NCBI RefSeq assembly: GCF_965363235.1
Contig: NC_134843.1
Location: 49,781,535 to 49,845,534 of the forward strand
From: Mytilus galloprovincialis
Taxonomy: Eukaryota; Mollusca; Bivalvia; Mytilida; Mytilidae
Direction of reading: 5' to 3'
Length of the DNA stretch: 64,000 bases
Within the stretch, counting starts at the first letter, position 1; the number at the start of each line of letters is the position of its first letter. The notes under the pieces are model-generated. The model did no database searches. It was not told where the DNA came from and saw only the letters and a program-made list of their open reading frames with translations. Position numbers and translations under genes: made by a program. Below are positions 23,216-36,189 of this stretch, in pieces.

Positions 23216-26200
23216 GAAAAGTGGTCCAATAACGAAAAACATGATTTTTATGATGGTAATTTATTCCATTCTCGGCATGGCTTATGCTGGAGGTTAGTTT
23301 GTGTAGTTTACCAAATATTTACATGCACATACAATTCAGATTATACGCATAGAAGCGGGTGTCAGAGCGAAAATCGGGATAGAGGGACAGTAAACAAACA
23401 TTTTACCGCTTGGAATAAGGGGGTGAAAGTTTAGGTAGAGGGGAGCAGTGAGAGTAAGGGGAGGTTGAAGTTGTGGGATAGGAAAGGTATGAAAATAGGA
23501 ATCAGGGTGCTTCTGTCCCTTCCTCTCTTATTATCAAATAACTCTAGTTTTATATTTTTCTAACCAAAAATTAAGAGTTAAAGAAATCATTTGTATAACT
23601 CTTTCATGCACTTGTATTTATTTCAGAATAACGTTTAAAATAGATGTATCCATCGCTTTTGTAGTTAATGAAGACAAAATCACATGCCTGAAAATTATAT
23701 GATGGTGTATTTTCCATATTGTTTTACATGTTTCTATAACGGCAAAACCACTATTAAAAACTTTAATCTACACATCAAAACTCGTTTAATCAAAGTAAGG
23801 ATAAATGTATAATTATACATTATTGTACTGATATGGTCATTTTTATTAACTGTTTGCAAAAGTATAAATTTTTCGAAACATTAAGGATTTTCTTATCCCA
23901 GGTATCGATTACGTTAGTTATATTTGGCACTACTTTTTGGAATTTTGTGTCCTCAATGCTCTTCAACGTAATACAATTTTGGCTTTCTAACTGTTTTGAT
24001 CTGAGCGTCACTGATGAGTCTTATGTAGACGAAACGAGAATCTGGAGTATTAAACTATAAGCCTGCTAACTTTGAATACTACTTACGAACAACTTCTTTT
24101 GAAGCGGTTTTTATTAGTTTCATTTATTGTATCAATTTTTAAAATTTTGATAGGCATTATAAATATTTACATCTGAAAGATATTGTGTAAAAAGTAACAA
24201 TATTTTATATGAATATATTTTTTAAAATCTTTTTGAACACATTTGTTCCGAGTTCAAATTTACCTTGTACAATCAAATGGGTACATGAGAATTTAATCAA
24301 CTTCATTATTTGCGTATTTGTTGTTTATACCTAGGAAACATGGAGTTTGTAAAAGTGGTTCCTGTTGAGTTAATTCACATTGGAACTATCAACTGACACA
24401 AGGAAGACAGCTTTTCTATTTTGAAGACCGTTTATAAACCTCGTAGATGTTTTTGAGAAGTTTGCAATGTTGGATTAAAATCTCAGGACCCACATCCACT
24501 CCTATTTATGATATTGGAACCCTTGTGCATGTGTAAGTTTAACAAAAGCACAGTCCGTTTTGACATGAAGATTTGTTTCTTGAATATCCTTTATCAGGAT
24601 TTCATAAAAAATAAAATATACAACAAATAAATCTAAAGCTTTGAGATATTCAAAATCATAAGGCCTGCTAGAAAGTGTTCAAGAAACCTTTGACTGATGG
24701 AGTTGCAATTTACGAAGTTTATATCGCAAATTGATTAAATGATACAATGCAAGGCGCATCAATTCTCGCATGCATATGGTCTTGTAAAACTGATGTAGAT
24801 TAATCTATTGATATTAAATAAGCTCAAACGAAAAGTAGAAAAATCGAAAAGATTCATGTGAATCTTAAAAGTAGATATATTGCTTATTTAAATTATTGAG
24901 ACACTAGTCGCCAATCAAAAATGAAGTAAAAAGTAGAGAAACAGAAACTTGTCATTGAGAATAGGTTGAAGTTTTGTTTTGATATGTATTCTTTATGGAA
25001 ATATTCATAATGTTTGTTGGTTTATTTTAGTTTCTCTAACACTGGAAACACAAACAATAAAGATGGGAGAGTCTATCATCCTTATATGTACCGTCCATGG
25101 AATAGCAAAGATAAACCCAGATGTAACAAGACAATTTGCAAAAGGAAGCAATGGAGATCTCCTTTGCTACAACGGACATATAACTCAAACAAGTAAATAT
25201 GAAGAAATTTTGTCCGATGGAAATAAATTCGGTTTGATGATTAATAATGTGACAGAGTCAGATGTGAATAGTATATATCAGTGTCGATATAGATTTTCCA
25301 CTGTAAAACAGATGATAGGAATCAACGAAATGAATTTTGAATGTAAGTACTATTTACTAAAAATGACAGGATTCGTTAAAATGTTTATCGAGTTTGATAA
25401 AAAGTTTGTAACATAAATACCAACGAAAGAAACACAACCCTAGCACGAAAATTGTTTTCTGAACCGTTATCAATATTACTCGTATTGATGAAACTTAAGA
25501 GAACGAAGTTGTTTAAAGTAACAAAAACGGCATTTTGTTTAAAAAGACTTAACAATTAATATTTTAAACGGCAAACAACAAAAACGAATTCATTGGCTTT
25601 GTATCCAGTGATCATCTTGTTATTTCCAATTATCTATAATGTTGGTTTATATTACAGATGGACCAACTGAAAATACAACGTTTATTGAATTCAACAATTA
25701 TGACAATACAAGTTTTGAAATTCAGATAAACTTTACAAAGATTTTTCCTGTACCTATGTGTTCCGCCCAAATGCAGGTAGGTCCAGTAAATAAGAAATAA
25801 TACGCCCTATTTATTCTTTTTTCAATAGTTAGTTTGCATGTTGATCTTTATTTTAACATATTTCAACATATACAGTATCTTTCAGCTGGTTCTTTTTACC
25901 GTCACAATTGTACGTCACAAAGCTAGTATCTTCACGTCACATTGTTCAATTACGTGTTTCCCTCAATGTCACCAGGTTAACCGGTCAATTCATTAAATCG
26001 GAATTGGAAACTTCTTTTTCCGGGAAACATGAAAATATGTTGATACAAATGATTTACCATACTCCTAAGGGTGCAAAAATAGTAACTGTATAAGAAGTCT
26101 TTATGCGTGTGTGTTGTTATTTTTCCCCACTGACGTACCTCTAAATTTTGTTTTATTCCTAACAAGTAAATATTTTCTTTGTTTTTTAAACTTTTACAGA

Positions 26201-29200
26201 ACACTGAATTGCAGTTTAAAAATACAAGCATCATGGAAGAAAGAATTTTCTACAAAGTATCGTTTATTTTAGTATATGTTGATGGTGAACAATGTGGTAC
26301 CGATTTGGAAATAATTTGTAAAGTTGGAAGATCAAGCCACCCTATCAAAACGTTTAAACCATTCCAGGAATGCAAATGTAAGTACACTAAACGTAACAAG
26401 AGGAAGTAGAGAAGAATAAACCATATCAATTTCATCCAAATTGCTTTGGATACTTTTTTAATACTTTAAAGACGAATAGATAAATAAACTATTGATAAAA
26501 TCCCTGTCAGGTTTTGTCGTACATCACATGACTCCAGTGTAAACATCTTAAGATCTGATATATTATAGATAAATAAAATACAGTTCAAAAAGAGTCAGAT
26601 CTTCATTTTGTAGCTTACAGATATAAAATTTGCAAATAAATGAAGATGCACCATATAATTATCTGATATAGTTTAAGATCATTCCTCGTGAAAATTCAAA
26701 CAAACATTCATCTGCTTCCATTTAACTTACACTAATTATATTAAGAATGATTTAGTCCATTTTCAGTTATTTTACAGTATATTGGCATTTTACTTTATTA
26801 TGTGTATAGCATGTTTTGCAATATTTAGTTATTTGATATACATGATTGGGGATTGGGTTTTAAGTAGACACATACTTAGTATTTGTCACACCCAGAATAT
26901 ATCCTGATACTCTTGGCATTGACAATAACTGTTATTGCATATATATGTACGCATATTATATAAAGTCACTTGACATTTCTGTTGGAGTCTGAAAGTGCAA
27001 ATTTTTATTTGTTTACTCAGAAAACAAAGTATCTCATTTTTTTAATCATATCAATAAGCCTTCACCAAATGAAGGACTGGTTGTTTCATCTAATAATCAG
27101 AGATGAATTTTATTTTCCTTTAATTAATATATTTTATTTATCTCGAACTACCGACATGTCAACTCAACGTGGATGAGTATCCATGTCATATGCCAAGCTC
27201 CTGGCAAGTTCTGAATTTAAGACAGACACAGCTACGTATTAAAAATAAACCCCTTTTTCTGTAATTAAACAACACGTAATAATATAATTGACAGATTTGC
27301 CATCACTGTCAGACCAAAGGTCAAAATATAGATAGAATGAAAACTCCAAAGAAACAATTATTTTATTATGCAATCTGACATTTTTTTTTCCAGGAAAAGA
27401 TTTTATTATTTTTTACTCGGTTTCCCTGATTTATTTTTTTTATTTATTATTTTTTCCCAATATTCATAACCTTGTTATATTGCTACTCTACATATAGACT
27501 TTGCATAGGAAGATGTGATATGAGTGCCTAAGACGACTCTCCATCCAAACCACAATGTGTAAAAAGTAAACAGTTATCAGGTCAAAGTACTTCATTCAAT
27601 ATTGGGCTTTGGCTCACACTGAACACCAAGCTATAAAGAACCCCACAGTGACTAGTATACGAAAATTCATACAGGAAAACTAACGGTCTAATGTAAAAAC
27701 TGGAAATTTCTAAAGCCATATCCCTAATTTCTAAATGATTTTTCAAAAAAAAAATAATTAAATAGTGTTTAACAAAAGCAAACAACTTTTCTGTTATACT
27801 TTCTATCACTGTTAGGTCCGGAATGTTGACAGGTGCCCTCATTTGAATGATTAATAATTAAAATTTCCATGTTATTTTAATATTTACACATTTTTACTTT
27901 CACAAACGGATACATTATTAATGTTGCAAAACTCTTATCCTACCTCCATGACAATAATGTTGTTGTCCCCGCAGATAAAGCCCCAAACAACATCGTTTTT
28001 GTGTGTAAAACTCATTACATTAACTGTTGATAAACGAATTGGGTATTGACAATTCATTCGGAAACTCAACATATACCCTCACGACACTTACCAAAGAGGA
28101 AGTCCTGGACAATCATAGGTCTGTTCTATGTTCCTTTGGAATTTCAACCAAAGATGAAGAACTGGATCTTCCATCATTGTATTGGATACCTAACCTACAT
28201 AAGTGTCCTTACAAACAACGGTATATTGGTCTTCCAAGTGCTGCACGAAACCTCTTTTTAAATTATTAATATCTATTTTATCAGCATTTAAAGACGGGCT
28301 TAAAAGTTATTGTGAAACTGCCTAGAGGTGGCGTGAATCAGATGTGGATACATTAAAATTCCAAAGATCTTTTAGAGTGCATACAATCTAACTCTCTTTC
28401 ATCTTGTAATAGTATTAAAACTTTTGACTCTTCTACTCTTTACACAAGTATTCCAAATTCCAAACTAAAAGACAAATTAAAAGAGTTGATATTGCTTTGC
28501 TTCATAAAAAGAATGGTTAACGTAGATACAAGTGTCTATTCTTAGAGAGGTATACATCCTACTTTGTAAAGGATCACTCTGATTCAAACAAAAAATTCTC
28601 TGAAACTGACATTATCAAGATGCTTGATTTCTTGATTGACAACATATTTATTACGTTCGGAGGACGTGTTTTTCAACAGACTGTCGGCATTCCAGTAGGA
28701 ACAAATTTTGCCCCTCTACTTGTCGACTTGTTTCTTTATTATTATGAGGCTGACTTCATGCAGGAACTTCTTAGGAAGAAAAATTAGAAGGTAGCGATAT
28801 CCTTTAACTCTACTTTCCGCTATATAGATAATGTTCTTTCAATAAATAATTCATAATTTGGTGACTAAGTGGTACGCATCTATCCCATCGAACTAGAGAT
28901 AAAGGATACTACAGATACAGTTAAGTCGGCCTCATATCTTGACATATCTTACATCTAGAAATTGACAATGAGGGTCGGTTGAAAACAAAACTTTACAACA
29001 AAAGAGATGATTTCAGCTTTCCAATTGTGAATTTTCCATTTCTAAGTAGTAACATTCCAGCAGCACCTGCATACGGGGTATATATCTTCCAATTGATACG
29101 ATATTCCCGGTGCTCACAAGGAAGCTATTAAACCAAGAGTTCCAAATGATAAAGTTGAAATCATCCCTTCGTAAGTGCAATAACAATCAAAAGCGGATTT

Positions 29201-32200
29201 TTTACGGACGCCATCACGAGTTGGTTGACCGTTATGGAATAACCGTTTCACAAATGATATCGGATCTGTTCCTAACGTTGTAACTACAAAACCCTTCCCT
29301 TTCATGAATGTGACCTATCGAATTAGACTATTAACCGGATTTGTTATCACATAAGCAACACGACGGGTGCCACATGTGGAGCAATATCTGCTTACCCTTC
29401 CGGAGCACCTGGAACACCCCTATATTTGGTGGGGTTCGTGTTGCTTATTCTTTTGTTTTCTACGTTGTGCCATGTGTACTATTTGTCTGTATGTCTGTTT
29501 GTCTTTTTCATTTTTAGCCATGGCGTTGTCAGTTTATTTTCGATTCATGAGTTTGACTGTCCCTTTGGTATCTTTTGTCCCTCTTTTATTAGATATTGCC
29601 ACAGAAACATTATTTCCCTTACTAAACATGAGGGTTATTGCTTATTTTCCTAGTTTCCGATAAACAGTCCCTTCTTCGACTTTTCATTCGAGTTCTCTCC
29701 CTTTTACCGATTGCAAATATTTGACTTGTTGAATTGACACCCATCCGGTTTTCTTGTTGATATTTGGTTACACCAGGAATTTTAGTTTCATAATATCAGG
29801 AGGGTTTCCCCCTTAAGAAAACTATTTTACCGTTCCTAGTGTCATTTCAATTTACATTTATTTACTGGAAAGTGTCATAGCCACGGCACGTTTCAGTTTC
29901 ATCTTTGGCAATCAAATAATCAAGGAAATTTTAAATTTTTATAAGAATAGCGTAGTAAAAATTAAAAGCCGTCGATTTTGTGGCGTCATTGTCGTTGATA
30001 AAATATGTTTGGAACTGAAAATAACGTGACCAGAATAATACAATCGACGCCATTATGATGTTTGCTGTCCAACTGTTACATGGTTGTTACATGTATGAAA
30101 CGAGACAGGTTTATATATTTGTCACATTTTGTGGAATCTAGTATTCAATTAACCGTTCGTTACCCCCCAAAAATAGAAATGATGACATAAATGTTACGTG
30201 ATGTTTTGGAATTCTATTGAGCACACAACCCTAATAAACAGATATCCTCTTTTGAAATATCACCGAATGTGATGATGATTATTAATACATTATTTTTTTA
30301 TTGTTCAGACGACCAAAGGTGTTTGTACTTTTTTACAAGGTGGTGTTAAATATTGTTTTTTTTTTTTATTATTTTCATTTTCTTCGTATCTTAATCCATT
30401 AAAGAACGGAATACACAATTTTTGTCTGTACTATTTTTTAAAAATCAAACATGTATGAATTAAACTAGTTAAATTTGCATAAAGTTACAAGTAACAGAAC
30501 TTGAACACATTATTTTAAAATATATTTAAGGCATAGTGTTTAGTTGAAATTGATTGATATATGTTTGTCAGCATACAATTTTACAAAAGAATCTGCAATT
30601 TGAGTAGACAGACACTGGTGGTTGAAACATGCAAATTTAAAGGAGCAACGAATAAACAGGACATCTTTAGTTGTCCAATGCTCAAACAGATTTTTTTATT
30701 TTCGTCCTTTAATAATCCAAGTCTGTTTTTTTTTACGAATAAACCCTAACCAACTACTATTCCCCTTTGAAGTTAATTGCTTGTATACTTTAATTAGATA
30801 ATAAATATAGTGAATCATATTGCTGTTGCACTGTTAGATCAAATTACGTTGCTTGCTACTGTTATAAACACAAAAATGTTTGGACACCCAAAAGAATATT
30901 ATTTTATTAATGGATTTCGTATTTATTTCGTTATATTACATAGGCGGTCTTACTAATTATTAACATGTATGAATTGTCAAGTAAGGTTGGTGATCGCATA
31001 ACGTTTTATGTACAAATATTTTATTACAGGCACAATTCCCTTACTTATATTGACTATATGTGGAGTTGTACTTATAGGATTTATATTATCGGTAGCATTG
31101 CTGATGGTGTATAAAAGACGGCGGAAACAGAAAGCATGTAAGTTTGAAAATGCACTGCAGTCGCCTAAAATGTAAATTAAGATGAAATCTCAACAAAAGT
31201 CACACCAGTTAATCTTACTGTGTGATAACTATTTTTTTTTAAAAAGAAAATAAATCAGATACATGGTTCAAATTCAAACCAATGTGTTATCATAGCAGTT
31301 ATATCAAATGATCTTTGAAATAATTGTTTGTAAAAAAAAATCGAAATGGGTAATGGGTAACTATTCACCAGCGTTAGGTGGGTGTAAGCATTTGTAGGTC
31401 ACCATGTGGCTTTCGAGTGTGAGAAAAAATAGAATTTATTATAGCTAACCTTAAAAATGTTAAATGTACCCAAAATGAAATGTATAAAAAAGCTGAAACT
31501 AGAAAATTAACGGTCAAATTCAAAACATTTTAATTTACGACAAGAAAAAAAAATCCCAACAAATATGACAGACATTAACGAACCACAACGACTTTCGGCA
31601 GGAATAAGAAGAATGTATCTATATTCAATATTTTTGAGCGCTTTATCTTCCCTAGGCTTTCGACAGTTGTGTAACAGAAAAACAATATTGACAACCTGTT
31701 AAAATTCGTTGCATTGGTTTAACTCAAAAGATTTGAACGAAGCATACAAACAATTAAAAAAACCACGATAAGCATAAAACATCGATACAAGAGCACTCGT
31801 AGTTACCGTAAGCTGGGTACAAACTAATTGCAATTGATAAGTTAATCATTTGCTCCTAGATTAATGTATGGAATAGTACACATCTTAAATGCAGACGTAA
31901 TAAACAGTGTAGAGATATATTTAGTGTATTTTTAGTTAAAAAAAATCGAGTCAATGTTAGGACCGATAAGATTTTTGTTACTTCAGTGTTTATTGAATAA
32001 TCTTTAATCTGCAAAGAATCAATGATTGTAAATGTTATTGTAAGATTTATTTAAAGAAAGTTCCCATCGATAAATTTCCGTGAAATTTTCAAAATTCAGG
32101 ATTATCATCTAAAGCAAAAATGTTATTTAGGTAATGAGAAGTGTTTTTGAAATTTTTTCCTTAGATGTTATTTAGACGGATCTTTACCAGGCTTATCCAT

Positions 32201-33775
32201 AAAGTGTGATTCATAACAATACGATAAGTCGTCTTATAATTATACAAAAAGCGCAAAAGGTGCTTTTAGCAATGTCAAATACCTATCGGTGAACTTTATT
32301 GCCGAAAGTGGTAGTGGGTAAATTAGGAATATATCTTTTTTTCATTATAAAGCTGGCATTAAATGTGTTACAGCAAATACATCTGCAATCCCCGGTTATT
32401 TAAAGAGCCATTTAATCTAATATGAGAATTTATGTTTGAGAAGATTATATGGACGTGTATATATAAAAAAGAAGATGTGGATGATTGCCAATGAGACAAC
32501 TCTCCCGAAGATACCAAACAATGACACAGAAATTAACAATCATATATAGGTCACCGTTCGGCTTTCAACAATGAGCAAAGCCCATACCGCATAGTAAGCT
32601 AGAAAAGGCCTTGAAATGACAATGTAAAACAATTCAAACGAGAAAACTAACGGCCTAATTTATGTATAAAAAAATGAACGAAAAACAAATATGTAACACA
32701 TAAACAAACGACAACTACTGAATTACGGGCTCCTGACTTGGGACAGGCCCATACATAGAACATGCGGCAGAGTTAAAAATGTTAGCGGGATCCCAGCTCT
32801 CCCCTTACCTGGGACAGTGGTATATTCATATACTTCTGTAAACGGAATCGAACAGATCATAAATCACGTAATTTATTCATAGAGTTGTGGACACTTAAAA
32901 AATATTACTTCCCTTATTTTCATATTATTTTATAACAAAAAATGATCACAAGTTCTTTATCTAAACCTCTATCTATTTGTAAATTGTTTCCAAAATGTGG
33001 TATGCGAATATCCACATCATTCAGATTCATTGATTTCATTGATTGTTTTACAATAGGATGAGGGGAATTTTCTCTGACTTAACTACACTATTTCCAATTA
33101 TTTTCCGACGGAGTACGATATGTTGGTCTATTTTGTCAGAAAGTATATAACCTCATGTTCCTAAAAGATGTTGAGCTACCCTGTGTTCACATGCCAATAG
33201 GGATGATATCTTAATTTTGACATCTCACAATTTCATGTTTAAGATTTATAGTTTTCTATACTGATGTACATTTGATGTAACTGACGTATAAAATGATTTC
33301 CCGTTTTATTTATATTCATAATAAATTATAAGCGTCTTTATGTTTTTAACATTGGAAGGTATCTAGTTTAAGACGGTAAACGAACTTGATTATTTCTATA
33401 TTTTCAATGATAGGATTTGCTTAAATGCTATTAAAAAGCTCAATAAAATGTTGCTAAAGACAAAATAATAGCCCAAACTAATGCAAAGTGTTGAATTTAA
33501 GGTATTGTCTCTCCGTAGCTATATATAGTAACCATGGTTATTACAAGGATGATTTAAATATATATTAAAATGATGTAAGCTAAAGAACTAGAATTGTGCA
33601 CTAAAGAAAGGAAAATTGAAGTTCAAAACAAATGTGACTGATATCTCTTTTTTTAAAAACATAAAAATGTTCTTTATTACAGGTACAAAATCTAAAAACA
33701 AATCAGAGACAACAACTGACAATGCAGACGAAGAAGCGTTTTTATGAGCGAAAAATATAATACGGGGGCAATAAA
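23216..33775 (+). CDS. Gene 1: two-Ig-domain type I membrane protein, 6 coding exons, 277 aa
   Basis: Coding exons by splice consensus and phase: 23241-23292 (5'UTR from the acceptor at 23215), 25031-25342, 25658-25776, 26200-26377, 31030-31137, 33683-33747 (TGA 33745-33747). The sum is 834 nt, in frame throughout. Exon 1 encodes a hydrophobic signal peptide (MIFMMVIYSILGMAYAG). Exon 2 is a V-like Ig domain (about aa 18-121) with the B-strand Cys in SIILICTV and the F-strand motif DVNSIYQC; no core Trp is evident. Exons 3-4 form a second, divergent Ig-like segment (about aa 122-220) split by a phase-0 intron. Exon 5 is one transmembrane helix (about 223-248) with no charged residue, then a KRRRK stop-transfer. 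The tail of about 29 aa is rich in Lys, Thr and acids and has no tyrosine motif. AATAAA lies at 33770 and 33948. The ligand is unknown; a cell-surface recognition or adhesion role is inferred. A non-coding first exon further upstream is likely. Confidence 0.8.
23845..24090 (+). mobile_element. Hammerhead-type repeat unit in gene 1 intron 1, sense orientation
   Basis: Starts near ctgtttgcaaaagtataaat and runs through the hammerhead (24003-24050) to the tail tttgaatactactta, in the same order as the 49.5-kb unit. Confidence 0.55.
24003..24050 (+). ncRNA. Hammerhead ribozyme, core kept, stems damaged
   Basis: gagcgtcactgatgagtc, then gtagacgaaac: CUGAUGA, stem II GUC/GAC and GAAA are all present. 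Stem III (cgagaatc) has a C-A mismatch and stem I shortens (tggagta), so activity is doubtful. It lies in the intron between exons 1 and 2 of gene 1, in the transcribed sense. Confidence 0.65.
27505..27700 (+). repeat. Interspersed repeat family A, variant copy in gene 1 intron 4
   Basis: ggaagatgtgatatgagtgc, gactctccatccaaa, gtcaaagtact, caccaagctataaag and aggaaaactaacggtctaat follow the same order as the copy at 38.27 kb. Confidence 0.6.
27918..29595 (+). pseudogene. Decayed Penelope-like RT copy in gene 1 intron 4
   Basis: Very similar to the copy at 1-2.75 kb. It has a VVVPADKAPNNIVF segment (27961 onward), a remnant of SLYWIPNLHKCPYKQRYI (28167-28230), a GIPVGTNFAPLL remnant (28686-28720, Met to Val and Cys to Phe changes), a damaged YIDN motif (28819-28835), thumb sequence and the shared 3'UTR (29290-29595). 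It starts at the DK-motif region, so it is 5'-truncated, and has several frameshifts and stops. Confidence 0.8.
32467..32830 (+). repeat. Interspersed repeat family A, best-preserved copy (gene 1 intron 5)
   Basis: Full order of landmarks: gaagatgtggatgattgcca, atgagacaactctcccgaag, ataggtcaccgttcggcttt, caacaatgagcaaagcccat, accgcatagtaagct, gagaaaactaacggcctaat, cgacaactactgaattacgg, cttacctgggacagtgg. No ORF; class unknown. Confidence 0.65.
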
Positions 33776-34212
33776 AAAACATTAAATGACGGAAGAACGA
33801 CAAGACTATGGAACGAAAATTCAGACGAAAAGACAAGAGGAAATTCGACAAAACTCCCCCAAAAACTACACCTTCAAGCCATAAGTGCCACAATTGGGGT
33901 ATCGTTGTAAGTGACTATCAAGTGATATGTTACGGCTGATAAATATCAATAAATAAGGACCTTTGGCGGATTTGTGGCCCCGGTATTAGTGATATATATT
34001 TGGTCATCGATGACATAAGCTTTCCTTATCCACCAATCAGATATTGATGGTGTTCGTATAACGTTCGAAGGTGCTCTACTAGTAAGCAGGCTGTACACGG
34101 AAAAAAAAGCGTGTAGAGTCTAAACATAATCCTAAACAAAAAATTGTTGTAAGCATATGTTTAACTCTTAGCATTTTTTAAAATTTAGTTCAAATCTTTA
34201 AGATAAGACCAC

Positions 34213-34801
34213 CCAAAGGAGTAGGTCCGGTAAGGGACGATTTTGGCCTCAAATTTCAGGTTCATCTAATGAAATATTTTAGACACTTTTTAAACACTTA
34301 AGTGTCTATTTTAATTGATTCAATTCGTTTATGTAAAAGATTTTAACTGATTAAGTAATTAAAAACGCTCTGATTCAAGCTTAAATATGAAAAATCTATC
34401 AAATATGCCAAAAATCGTCACTTTTCAGATGGTTTTTGTCAAAAATGAAAGTGGCCGCATCCGTGTTCATCCTAAACCTTTATATATGTTATGTCTTATC
34501 AAGAAATACACTTTATATTTCAATATTATGAATGAACACGAATGCGGCCACTTTCATTTAAGACGGAAACCGTCTAGAATTTAACTAAAATGCTAAAATT
34601 GTGAAGATTTCAGTAATTTAGCATGACTTAATGATGTTAGTAACCGATATATGTGCATTATATTGTCAAAAACAGCTCATATTTGTGTAGCAAAAGCATT
34701 CTACTTTCCTATAAATAGCTAAAGGATTACATTTTCACAATTTTGTAAAACTGCTATATTTTGGGGCCAAAAAGGGGTCTTACTGAACCTACTCCTTTTG
34801 C
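34213..34801. mobile_element. Non-autonomous DNA-transposon-like element with nested inverted repeats
   Basis: Outer terminal inverted repeats of about 40 bp: caaaggagtaggtccggtaa at 34214 against the complement of tactgaacctactccttttg ending at 34800. An inner pair of about 40-nt arms (34431-34470 and 34532-34571), including gaaagtggccgcat and atgcggccactttc, forms a strong hairpin. About 588 bp, no ORF. It lies just downstream of gene 1. Confidence 0.65.
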
Positions 34802-35327
34802 TGCATTAAAATATAGTTCACCCTAAACATGTTAAACCTAACAATTATACGTTTAACATCAATGTGTGCCTCCCCTCAACTTGTTTACCATCCACTGTGT
34901 TTATGTCTTACATATGTTGAGCATCCATCGGGTTTTCATGTTAAACATTTTAAGCTTGTAAAACGTCTGTCTCCCTATCATTTTGTCTTCTCTTGTCCGG
35001 TAGTAAATATTTGTTGCGTGGTTTGAGCAATTTCTTCAGTCAATGAACCGCTTACAGTAACTTCGAATTTGTATTGTTTTGTCTATTTTATATGCATTCG
35101 TTATCTGTATCTTTTCAAATATATATACAAAAACGTACCCCATCACGCAAATCTTTGGTTGCGCAAAAGCAGCTAGCTACATGAAACAGATTGTATAAAT
35201 CCACAAAGTATCATGTATAAAATATCTTAATTTTACTTGTACAGAAAGTGATGACACACGCGTGTCATTTTCTGTCTGATTAATTCGTAAAATATACTAA
35301 TCAATTTCATATACTTCATTACAACAT

Positions 35328-35812
35328 CATGATTTTCTTGATAGAGGGTTACTGCTCACAAGGAAGCTATTAAGCCAAGAGTTCCAAATGGTGAAGTTGA
35401 AATCATCCCTTCGTAAATTTTACGGACGCCATCACGAGTTGGTTGACCGTTATGGAATAACCGTTTCACAAATGATATCGGATATGTTCCTTACGTCGTA
35501 ACTACAATCCCCTTCCCTTTCATGAATGTGACCTACCGAATTAGACTATTTACCGGATTTGTAATCACATAAGCAACACGACGGGTGCCACATGTGGAGC
35601 AGGATCTGCTTACCCTTCCGGAGCACCTGAGATCACCCCTAGTTTTTGGTGGGGTTCATGTTGTTTATTCTTTAGTTTTCTATGTTGTGTCATGTGTACT
35701 ATTGTTTTTCTGTTTGTCTTTTTCATTTTTAGCCATGGCGTTGTCAGTTTGTTTTATATTTATGAGTTTGACTGTCCCTTTGGTATCTTTTGTCCCTCTT
35801 TCATTACAAATG
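35328..35812 (+). pseudogene. 5'-truncated Penelope-like fragment
   Basis: Starts inside the RT thumb (catgattttcttgatagagg), keeps the RKFYGRHHELVDRYGI region, then the 3'UTR with cacgacgggtgccacatgtg and ttagccatggcgttgtcagt, stopping near 35812. Same orientation as the other copies. Confidence 0.8.
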
Positions 35813-35859
35813 TGCAAAAATTATAATTTAATATGTGCTTAATTTCAAAATTTATTAAA

Positions 35860-36180
35860 AAGTAAAATCACAAAAATACTCCGAGGAAAATTCTAAACGG
35901 AAAGTTCATATTCAAATTGCAAAATCAACATCTTAAACACATCATGACCATTGTTGTCCATTCGAAAACAATTGTCATAGTCCTGTCTTAGAACAGACAT
36001 GTTCTTATAAAGAAAATGGTGGATTAAACCTGGTTTTAAAGCTAGATAAAACTCTCACTTGTATGACAATTTCATTAAATTCCATTATATTGACATTGAT
36101 TTGTGAACAAAAGAAACAAACAAAATTTGTAAAAATGTCAAAAATAAGGGTACATCAGTCAACGTTGTCTTATTATCTTA
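35860..36180 (+). repeat. Interspersed repeat family C, copy 2
   Basis: Begins aaagtaaaatcacaaaaata; shares ggtggattaaacctgg, ctctcacttgtatgaca, ccattatattgacattgatt and aaaaatgtcaaaaataaggg with the 20.26-kb copy. Confidence 0.6.
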
Positions 36181-36189
36181 GCAGCCATA

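Noticed and set aside
29367..29663. 98-codon ORF with hydrophobic stretch (also 2547-2792, 4897-5154, 35585-35842)
   Set aside because: These are chance reading of the shared T-rich 3'UTR of the Penelope-like copies; frame and stops differ among copies.
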